A DNA stretch of 64,000 nt from Rugalucina vietnamica. Its lineage: Eukaryota; Mollusca; Bivalvia; Lucinida; Lucinidae. The notes beneath the pieces are model-generated. The model searched no databases. It was not told the DNA's origin and saw only the letters and a list, made by a program, of their open reading frames with translations. The translations under genes and the position numbers were made by a program. Shown here piece after piece: positions 1 through 11,100 of this stretch. Positions within the stretch are counted from its first letter, which is position 1; each line of letters opens with the position of its first letter. Location of the stretch: the NCBI GenBank assembly GCA_964017185.1, contig OZ024878.1, positions 16,017,851 through 16,081,850 on the forward strand. The letters are read 5' to 3'.

Positions 1-63
1 CCTTGAGCAAGAAGCTTAAGTGACTTTATTCCCATTGCTTAATAGTATTAATCAGGACACAAT

Positions 64-269
64 GAGCCACTACGAGAGAAAACCAGTCTTCGGGGTTTCC
101 GACCAAGTGCGACACAAATCAGCTTGTACAGTCACAGAAGCAGGCTAGTAGAGGCTTGAAATTTTGGCTATATCTAATAGAGGAATTGTATTATCTGAAT
201 AGCGAAAACAAAAGCGCTGATCAGCTGTGCAGTTACTGCATTTCTAAAAGATTTCTCATGATACGGCTC
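64..269 (-). repeat. MITE family A, copy 1 (degenerate)
   Basis: Degenerate, internally shortened copy of a palindromic MITE. It starts with GAGCCACTACGAGAGAAAAC and ends with CTCATGATACGGCTC, which are imperfect inverted repeats. Compared with the best copies (562-795, 1693-1927) it reads in the opposite orientation and has lost most of the central GATCAGCTTCGCGG palindrome. Confidence 0.7.
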
Positions 270-561
270 CAATTATAGTCCATCTGGAAATATATTCTGT
301 GATATCTTTGGTTTCAATACTTTGAAGTTTGTGTTTGCATATACATGTTCTTTACAACAATTTTTGTTTTATTTTTACTGGCACATAGATTTGGAATGTT
401 GTCTTTATAATGCTGTTTTACTTGATAGTCATTCAAAGGCCTTTAGGGCTAAATATTGACAAAAAGAAAAATATTCCTTTTGTGAAGCATTTATTAACTT
501 CTAATAAAGTTTAGGACAATAAAAGAAATTGTGACACAACAGAAAAGTTACACATACAAAT
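270..561. other. AT-rich spacer, nothing recognised
   Basis: AT-rich sequence between two MITE copies. No convincing open frame, splice pattern or repeat structure was seen. Confidence 0.4.
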
Positions 562-795
562 GAGCCGCCCCATGGGAAAACCAACAATCTGCATATGCGA
601 AAACAAAGACGCAGATCAGCTTCGCGGTAACCGCGAAGCTGATCAGCGCCTTTGTTTTCGCTACACGGATAGTACAATCCCTCTACTTCCTAAATACGAA
701 ATTTCATGTGTCTAGCTGTTTTCTTTTACTGCACAGACCGGTTTGTGTCAGACCTGTTCGGAAACCACATTGTTGGTTTTCCAACGAGGCGGCTC
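562..795 (+). repeat. MITE family A, copy 2 (well preserved)
   Basis: A 234-bp non-autonomous element with terminal inverted repeats beginning GAGCCGCC and ending GGCGGCTC; the inner part of each TIR reads AAAACCAACAAT and its complement. The centre is a near-perfect palindrome, GATCAGCTTCGCGGTAACCG followed by its complement. It is flanked by the 4-bp duplication AAAT (558-561 and 796-799). The superfamily is unknown; no encoded protein is seen. Confidence 0.85.
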
Positions 796-1161
796 AAATA
801 GCATACATCAAGAATTGTAACAATTCACATTCTCTGTCTACATCATAATACACAACTCATCCTATGATAATATTAAATAGTTAAATATTCAATATCTACT
901 GTAAGTTCAAAACTGTTTGTGGGAACTGAATTTTCACTAGAATTTTGCACATTCATTAACATGCAAATTCATTTTTATCGACTGCAACCTTAATAGGTTA
1001 CATAAATTCTCACTCTTGAATTCAAGAACACATTTGAAAAATGAAAATTGGTGAAATAAAAATCACACAAAAATTTCTGACTTTACAGTTTGAATATACT
1101 GTCCATGAAATAAACATAGGCTTCTATAATATCACACAAAAATGAATTTTTTCATGCATAC
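796..1161. other. AT-rich spacer, nothing recognised
   Basis: AT-rich stretch with short internal similarities (AAAATTTCTGA, CATGAAAT) but no open frame or defined repeat. Confidence 0.4.
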
Positions 1162-1440
1162 CATCAGGAAAACATGTCCGTGAAATATTTCCCCCCTCAA
1201 ACCCCACTTTTATATGGTAAAACTGGGGTTTGCAGGGGTATACCTATTTTTCTAATTTTTGCTACAAAACATAGATTGTGGGTACTCGTTAGAACCGCCT
1301 CGGCGAGGCGGTTCTAACTTGTACCCACAATCTATGTTTTGAGCAAAAATAAGAAAAATATCAAAAATTTTCAGCAGAAAATTTTCATTTTTTAAAGCTA
1401 AAAAATCTCTGTATATTGCATGGGCAAGTTTTTGTAATGC
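1162..1440 (+). repeat. MITE family B, copy 1
   Basis: A second MITE family. It begins ATCAGGAAAACATGTCCGTG and ends GGGCAAGTTTTTGTAATG, an imperfect inverted pair. The core is a long hairpin: AAAACATAGATTGTGGGTAC, then GAACCGCCTCGGCGAGGCGG, then the complement. Other copies are at 4162, 19984, 40445, 40938, 51028 and 51673. Confidence 0.8.
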
Positions 1441-1692
1441 CATTAACAAATTCATGTTCAACAATGATGCACATTCACGCACTTATCACAGCTGATTAGC
1501 TTTTTCACATGTTATAAAACATCAATCATGATTCTACTTCATATCCAAAGTCAGAAGATGCACTTTCTCATTCACATATATTTTACCACTTTTCGTATTT
1601 CCTACTTCTCAAAATAGTCTTCCATATTTTTGATAGTGATTTTTTTCTATATTTTTCATGTTCTATATTTGACTTTTAGAACTTTATCATAA

Positions 1693-1927
1693 GAGCCTGT
1701 GAGTGAGAAAACCAACATTTTGCATGGGCGAAAACAAAGACGCAGATCAGCTTCGCGGTAACCGCGAAGCTGATCAGCGCCTTTGTTTTCGCTACTTGGA
1801 TATTACAATATCTCTTCTACTTAAATCCGAAATTTCAAGCTTCTAGCTCTTTTCTGTGACAGTACAGCCTGGTTTGTGTCGGACCTGGTCGGAAACCCAA
1901 AGTGTTGGTTTTCTCATGCACAGGCTC
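1693..1927 (+). repeat. MITE family A, copy 3
   Basis: A 235-bp copy with GAGCC/GGCTC ends and an intact central palindrome. It is flanked by the 4-bp duplication ATAA (1689-1692 and 1928-1931), which helps define the element boundaries. Confidence 0.85.
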
Positions 1928-2191
1928 ATAACATTATGTTAGATAGGCAGCCACAGAAAACACAAAATAAATGCAATGGTTGATTTCAAAAACAGATACA
2001 TAAACAATATTTTTATGTCAAATAATTGACAATCACTAATAAAAGCAATCAAATCACTGTTTCTTATGGGTATGAACTGTTACAGCTAGCTATCAAAAAC
2101 ACAGTTTCTAGAGGTGTTAAACTTTTAAGTCCTTTATTTAGCACTTTTTCTATTGCCGCCTATCTAACATAAAGATTTTCAAATGTTTATT

Positions 2192-5100
2192 TTATACAAG
2201 ACATGGTTTCTGGCTTCCTATATGCTGGTACTCGGTGTTGTACATCTTGGGTGCTGTCATCACAGATTTGGTTCCTGGATCTGAAAATCAAGGAAATATC
2301 ATTTTATAATTCCATTTTTAGAACCAGATAATTTATATTGTTGTTTTCTCATTTTTCAACAAATTGTGTACCAGTAGATTTTATGTATATCAGTCAGTGG
2401 AGAATGCATTTGCATGTTTATCAACCTTTAATTCCAAACAAAATTTGCTTTATAGCTAAATACATGATGTAACTACAGAACATTAATTTTGGATTCCTGG
2501 GTAACCAGGCCCCGAGGTTATAAAACTTTTTTCATGCTCAACTCAGCCGAGACAAAATTTATCCAGCTGATAAATGTTAAAATGCCAAAAATTGTTGGCA
2601 TTATAATATTTATCAGCAGGATAAATTACTAGTTTTTGAGTTTTGAACCTGAATTTTCCACTAATTTGGGCTATTTCAGTATTTATGAGCAGTTGAAATT
2701 TCATGCTCAGCTGAGCTGAGCATATAAAAGTTTTATACTCTCAGGGCCTGGTATGATACACACAGCCTTGTAAAGTTGGATCGAGACTTGATTTCTTCTA
2801 CAAATCACCGAGGTATTGCTCTAGGCATAGCTTTCATGCAATCTATTATTCGAAACTGAAGTATGTTTACATTAATGTTCTAGGTCTGCTCTGTTTGCTT
2901 TACTTTTGTCAGATTTAGAACAGTCATTCATACAAAAAAAAACTAAAAACAATACAATAAATTATTCATACTTGGCAGTACATATGGAGTATCCACTGGG
3001 CAGAAATTAGCTTCCTTGACTTTCACATCTGATGGGTAAGTATACTGGTCTTTCTGTTCAGACTTGAGGCCCCCATGGGGTACGGGAACCAGTGCCTGAG
3101 GGGGCCGGGGAACCTTGGTTCTGGTTGTGAAGAATGTGGCATCCCTCATGGGTAGCTGTTCTCTGGGGACTGAGGTTTTGGGAAGTGGACTGAAAATAGA
3201 AGAAGAATATAGCAAAACTGGTGTTACAGGCGAGGCAGTTTTAATAGTACAATAACTAGGCTGTACAGTGGTGCACATTTTGATATACTTCTTACTTTTG
3301 CTTCAAAACATAAAAAGTAGATACTGCTTAGAACCTCCTTGACTATGCGGTTCTAATGTGTAGCCACAATCCATGTTTTGAGCAAAAGTAAGAAAAAAGT
3401 CAAAAAATTTTGACTGAAAATTCTCCAATTTTACAGCTGTTAGATAAATTATTATAAAATATGCATATTGAGGCCTGCGTGGAATACATGGACCAGTGCC
3501 TAAAGTCATGTCTCGTATATGAGTCGGCTTCATACCTTCTTACAATCTTATTAGTTCTGTTTCAAAAAGCACAAAGGATATTTAATATTTCAATAAGCAC
3601 AAAGTATTGCTTAATATGTATTTTCTCAGTATATGTATTTGGTTCATTTTGATGTGTATTTCATATTACATATTTGCTTTCTAACTATGTGTTCTTGAAA
3701 TCAATTCTTCTGTTTAACTTTTCTTCGGAGAATACACGGTGTATGTTATGTTATACGCTTGTTTCATTACAAATGTAAATTAATGTTATAGATTTACAGT
3801 ACAAATGTAGTTTAACGTTATAGATTTACAGTACAAATGTAATTTAACGTTATATGATTTACAGTACAAATGTAATTTAACGTTATAGATTTACAGTACA
3901 AACATAATTTAATGTTATAGATTTACAGTACAAATTTATGTAATTTAACTTATAGATTTACAGTACAAATGTAATTTAATGTTATAGATTTACAGTACAA
4001 ATGTAATTTAATGTTATAGATTTACAAAGACAATCTGTTGTGATATTTTTACTTGTTTTATTTAACAATGACACATCTATTTTGATTAAAAACAAAACAT
4101 GCTTCATAGACTTCAATTCTGTTTGATGAAATATCCAGCAAGTCCCGTTTTTCTTCCAAAATATCAGGAAAACATGTCCGTGTAATGTATACCCCATTGA
4201 ACCCCACTTTTATATAGCAAAACTGGGGTATGAAGGGGTATACCTATCTTTTTTTTTATTTTTGCTCCAAAACATAGATTGAGCGTACTTGTTAGAACCG
4301 CCTCGGCGAAAAGAAACTCTGTATATTTCATGGGCAAGTTTTCGTAATGATATCTATCTAAAATTTTAATACTACCAAATGATCTATATTTGACAAAAAT
4401 TGTCAAGAATTAGACAGTAATCGTAAGATTTCTGTTGATTTGCATTAAAATCTATGCCTTATGTTATTTTTTGATCATTTTAGATCATTCTGCATCAGCA
4501 AAATCACTGATGTGCCATTCTGTTGTTTGTTTTTTTGTTTTTTGTTGTTTTTTTTTTCAAAGTGCAGTATCTTTCCCCTTCAAGATTCAAACTGCAACCC
4601 ACAACCAGTGTGTATAGGTATTGATGATTTCCATGTGGGATTGAAATGCCTGTACACAAACACTTCACCATGGCATGATGATGTAGTCTTGATAATGATA
4701 TACCAAAGCTTTTCTAATAAATGCAAAGTTATAATTGATGATGATATAATCACATGAAACGCGAATAAAATGACACCCAATTGCTAATACATGTAATCAT
4801 ATTTTTTAAGTATCTAATCTATGTGTACACAGCATTTTCTGCAAAAATAAGTAACAATAACTTCTATCTATTAAATTCATATTTGCAGGGTAAACAAGCG
4901 TTACTACTATATTACATTAAAACAAACATGTCAGCTGCAAAATGATAATGATATTTCGATGGCAAGCTGTGCAATAAATACTCACGCTGACTTTATTCTT
5001 TGTTCCCAGGCATTGCTGGAGATGATAATGATTTACAATATGTACAGAATATGTGACAATACAAATGTATAGTATATGCTGAAATTTCATGTGTTAACAT

Positions 5101-8100
5101 TTTCTCAGAAACTGAAACATTTGGCTTTCATTTAATTATGTCAATGATTTAATAACGTTATTAAGTTATAATGTTTGAACTCAAAGAGTACCATTCTGCT
5201 TTTCCTATGATTTTGTAAGGTGTTTGATTATGTCACAGCCAGGTCCAAAGCTCTCCAACTTTGGAAATGGCTTTTTTTACTGTCGAGAAAAACAGAGTGG
5301 TAAAGAAGCCAATGTGTACATTTCCATACTGCAAGAAAATACCTACTTATGTTTTAGCCCATGACCCCAAGCTTTGGGATAATCCTCGCACTGCCAGTAT
5401 GTTGCAGCATCTTTCTTTGGGTATTTCTTAAGTTCTTCAGGCTGGAAAGCTCTATGATCTTTGTGTGTTGTGGTCAGGTACGGGTCCAACAACCTCAGTA
5501 GGCCTTTGTCTCTGACGTAGAATGGTTTCCCCTGAAGCTTGGGATTTTGTGTTGTGGCCTGCCCAACCTGTGAAATAATTATAGCCCCGCTTTGAAAAAG
5601 TGGGGGCTATACTGGATTCACCCTGTCCTTCCGTAGTTCCGTTATTCTGTTATTCCGTCCTTCTGTCCTTCCGTCCTTCCGACATTTTTGTTTCCATTCA
5701 TTATCTTGAGAATGGCTCGACAGAATCTGACCAAATTTTGTATGCACATCAACATTGACAAGATCTAGCTTGGGATTGTTACCCGTCATTTTTCGCAAAA
5801 TTTTGACGGAGTTATGGCCCTTGATTGATGTCAGAATTTCGTTTCCGCTCAATATCTTGAGAACGAATTGACAGAATCTGACCAAATTTTGTATGCACAT
5901 CAACATTGACAAGATCTAGCTTGGGATTGTTACCCATTGTTTATCGCAAAATTTTGACGGAGTTATGGCCCTTGATTGACGTCAGAATTTCGTTTCCGCT
6001 CAATATCTTGAGAATAAATTGACAGAATCGGACCAAATTTTGTATGCATATCATCCTTGACAAGATCTTGCTTGGGATTGTTACCCGTCATTTTTCGCAA
6101 AATTTTGACGGAGTTATGGCCCTTGATTGACGTCAGAATTTCGTTTCCGCTCAATATCTTGTGAACGAATTGACAGAATCTGACCAAATTTTGTATGCAC
6201 ATCAACATTGACAAGATCTAGCTTGGGATTGTTACCCATTGTTTATCGCAAAATTTTGACGGAGTTATGGCCCTTGATTGACGTCAGAATTTCGTTTCCG
6301 CTCAATATCTTGAGAATAAATTGACAGAATCGGACCAAATTTTGTATGCATATCATCATTGACAAGATCTTGCTTGGGATTGTTACCCGTCATTTTTCGC
6401 AAACTTTTGACGGAGTTATGGCCCTTGATTGACGTCAGAATTTCGTTTCCGCTCAATATCTTGAGAACGAATTGACAGAATCGGACCAAATTTTGTATGC
6501 ACATCATCATTGACAGGATCTAGCTTGGGATTGTTACCCGTCATTTTTCGCAAAATTTTGACGGAGTTATGGCCCTTGATTAACGTCAGAATTTTGTTTC
6601 CGCTCAATATCTTGAGAACGCATTGACAGAATCCGACCAAATTTTGTATGCACATCAACATTGACATGATCTAGCTTGGGATTGTTACCTGTTATTATTT
6701 GCAAAATTTTGACGGAGTTACGGCCCTTGATTGACATCAGAATTTCGTTTCCGCTCAATATCTTGAGAACAAATTGACAGAATCTGACCAAATTTTGTAT
6801 GCACATCAACATTGACAAGATCTAGCTTTGGATTGTTGCCCGTCATTTTTCGCAAAATTTTGACGGAGTTATGGCCCTTGATTAACGTCAGAATTTCGTT
6901 TCTGCTCAATATCTTGAGAACGCATTGACAGAATCCGACCAAATTTTGTATGCACATCAACATTGACATGATCTAGCTTGGGATTGTTACCTGTTATTAT
7001 TTGCAAAATTTTGACGGAGTTACGGCCCTTGATTGACATCAGAATTTCGTTTCCGCTCAATATCTTGAGAACAAATTGACAGAATCTGACCAAATTTTGT
7101 ATGCACATCAACATTGACAAGATCTAGCTTGGGATTGTTGCCCGTCATTTTTCGCAAAATTTTGACGGAGTTATGGCCCTTGATTGACATCAGAATTTCG
7201 TTTCCGCTCAATATCTTGAGAACAAATTGACAGAATCGGACCAAATTTTGTATGCACATCATCATTGACAAGATCTAGCTTGGGATTGTTACCCGTCATT
7301 TTTCGCAAAATTTTGACGGAGTTACGGCCCTTAATTGACGTCAGAATTTCGTTTCCGCTCAATATCTTGAGAACGCATCGACAGAATACGACCAAATTTT
7401 GTATGCACATCAACATTGACAAGATCTAGCTTGGGATTGTAATACCCTTCAGTTTTTGTTAAATTTTGACAGAGTTATGGCCCTTAATTAACGTCAGAAT
7501 TTCGTTTCCGCTCAATATCTTGAGAACGAATTGACAGAATCCAACCAAATTTTGTATGCATATCAACATTGACAAGATCTGGCTTGGGATTGTTACCCGT
7601 CATTTTTCACAAAATTTTGATGGAGTTAACAGCCCTTGATTGACTTCAGAATTTTGTTTCCGCTCAATATCTTCAGAACGAATTGACAGAATCCGTCTAA
7701 ATTTTGTATGCACATCATCATTGACAAGATCTAGCTTTGGATTATTACCGTCATTTTTCGCAAAATTTTGACAGAGAACGAATTGACATAATCAGACCAA
7801 ATTTTGTATGAGCATCAATATTGATGAGATCTAGCTTGTGATAGCCTGTGATAGTTACCTGTCATTGTTTTTTTTCACCCTGCAAAAAAAGCTGAGAAGC
7901 GGGGCTATAGTCAGATTCTCTGACAATTCTAGTTAACCCATATTTGACAAATTCACCCATCATTATCAATTGGATGAGTCCACTTTTATTTTTAGGGTGT
8001 TAGAGGTGATTTTTATTTTTTATCTCATTTATCGATGAAATTTCTCTGTGCAAACAGAATAGCCCCAGATGGGACGCCGCATTCTGCGGCGTCACATCTG

Positions 8101-11100
8101 GGGCTATGCTGTTTGCCTATGTCCCACAAAAAGGACGCAAGGCTTAAATGAGTTAATACATTACAATTAAAATTTTTGTAATAATATTCATATTCTTTCA
8201 CTTGTCTTTGCTTAGAAGCATATACATGTAGTTCTAATAAATTAATTGATATTACATGACATGTACATGTAGTTAGTACTACATGTACAAGTCTTTAAAA
8301 TGCTTTTGTTAAAAGCAAACTAAACATTTGCTGATCATGATTTTTGCTATAAAAACTACATTAATTTAAATTATTAAAAGCTTTGAAGAATGTGATGAGT
8401 TCACAATTTATACAGAACCTGTGATTTATGAATTAAACACATCACAAGAAATAAATATCACAAAAATTTATAAATTATAGATTACCAACCTTAGAAGGAC
8501 CTTCGACATGATGATCGTGCTGAAGATAAGTCTGTGGTAAACCTAGACCAGCTGCATCGTCAAAGTGGTATTTTTCTCTGACACCTGGTGCAGAATTGAA
8601 CTGTTCTCTCGTCTCAGACATCTGATTCCCCATTGAAAGTGGTCGTCTCCAGCCACCTTTCCCAAGCTAAGTAAAAGTACATGTAGAAGATAAAATTAGT
8701 AAATGATTCAAACTGTTCAATATTATATTGTGTGTTATGTTCTATTTTTTTTTTTCTAAAAAATTAACTTAAGCATACTTTAATCACAAAAAGTGGCAGA
8801 TTTTTTGTGAATCATTCTGGGCAAAGGCTTCTTTTGAGCCAATATTGTTTTCAGCAACTGATCAGCACTATCATCAAATTTTGTATAAATTTGCATTATT
8901 TCACTAAATACTCTAGATCATGAAATAAGCAGAGACAGCTTTTAATTCATATAACTTAAGAGTGAAAGAAAATGGAAATTTTGTATCAACCATATTAGTC
9001 AGTGTCGAATGGGCCCAAAAAATCGTCTCGTGGGAATTTCATGACGATTTGTGACGACCTACCTTAAATCAAACTTTGGGGCATATGCAACAACTTAAAC
9101 CAGTTCGTCCCTACTGAAAATATCCATTGAAATTTCACTGAAATTTCAGTGTAATTTCAGTGCAAAAATTCCCCCTCATTGCACTGAAATTTCAGTGCTA
9201 TATCATTGAAATTTCAGTGCTATATCAATCAAATTTCAATGAATTTCACTGAAACTTCAGTGCTATATCACTGAAATATCACTGGAATTTCAGTGTAAAA
9301 ATTCCCCCTCATTTCACTGAAATTTCAGTGATATAGCACTGAAATTTCAATGATATAGCCCTGAAATTTCAGTGAATGTCTGTGTAATTTCACTGCTATA
9401 TCACTGAAATGTCAATGAAATAGCACTGAAATTTCAGTTTAACCTCTGACAGACACCTAGTTGCAATATGTCTGCAGGATTGGTTAGAAAATGCAAACAA
9501 ATACAAAGAAGTTATTATATAAGAAGTTATTATATATGTTGAGAACAGCATGCACACATTTTCATATCTTAAAAATAATAGAACTTTCTTCAAAGTAACT
9601 TACATTTACTAGCCCTATATAGCCTATATCATTTTTTCTATCCATGATTGTTCTCTCATTCCCTCATGACTTCTACGTAAACATCCTCTAGACCACTTCC
9701 CATCAATGTTTTTGGACTGTCTTCCTCCTGTTACTAACTCTGAACTTGTCTGCTGTTTGTCTTCAAATTTCTAGTTTGTAGTCATTCTGATGCCTTAGAT
9801 GTTTGAAGATTTAGTTCAGATTAGATTTTTGTTTGCCTTTCAAAATTATGTGCAACAGGAAAAGGAAGTAGGGTCAGAGGTCATGGGATTATGGGTAATG
9901 TGGTTATTGGTCATGTGATCATTGAAATAGCACTGAAAATTTCAGTGATATTTCATTGATATTTCACTGAAATTTCAATGTAATATATCATTGATATTTC
10001 ACTGAAATTTCATTGACATTCCATTGAAAAATAAAAATTCACTGAAATTTCAGTGATATTTCATTGCTAATAAGGGTTCCATTGCAATTCACTGAAATGT
10101 CTTTGAAATTTCAGTGATATTTCACTCATATTTTCAGTAGGGGTCGCCCTGAGACCCGCGTCTGGGCTGAGATATGACGTCATCAAAATGGCGACCAGCG
10201 CACTCATAATATGCATTTAAACAACCATTTTCATACTGCTTGTCAGATATTTTTTTTTAAATGGGTGGATTTTACCAATTGTATTTATAAAAGGTATTTT
10301 AGCACAAAAGAATCTCTCACAAGAAGCAAAGCAAGAGCCACGTCACCACAAAATCTGCATACAAAGTGCATACAAAGTGCATATCTATGCATAGTACAAC
10401 GGGAGCTAATTTCATCTACTTTGCATCCTTAAAGACAATTTTACATGGGTGCCAAATCATTTATTGGGACGCCAGAAATGCAAAAAAAAACTTTTGTTTC
10501 TAAAGATAAACTCAATTGCACTTTGAAAAAAATACAGGGTTTCCATGGCAACCGTTAACGTAATTCTTCAGGATTGGGGTATACATACAAAATTGATCAA
10601 TATCTCCACTGTAACTGATCCAAGCATTTTTATGAAGCACAGCCTTCAATTTTCTGTTATTTTTACAATTTTCGAATCTTTATGTAACGTTCAGAAAATT
10701 TAATAACATGTGGTTAAATTATCGGACTACATGGCAGTAGTATATTTTCCTATCATTTAATAAGTACCATTTTCAGCATTCTAAGAATATTGGCAGTTGA
10801 GATATGAGCGATTTTGCCTGGTGTACTCGTACATTTTTCGTTGATTTTTCTCTTATTTTTGAAGATCTCAGTAATATCCATACAACAAAAAAAGCTAATT
10901 ATATGGTTACATAACACTGCCCTATCAATAATTGATGCCAATTATAGCTCTCTGTGTCTTTCAGTAGCTAAGATACGTGCGTTTTTCTACGTATACCCCT
11001 TGTTCTTTCCGTATTCCCCACCCCCTAAAACTCAAAAGGTTTTGTTAATATTCTTAAAACTAAAACGAAATGACTCAAACAGTGTAGTTCAGGATGTTAT

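Noticed and set aside
5607-7422. Series of nearly identical 81-101-residue minus-strand open frames
   Set aside because: They recur every 151 bp, exactly the repeat period, and overlap one another in the tandem array.
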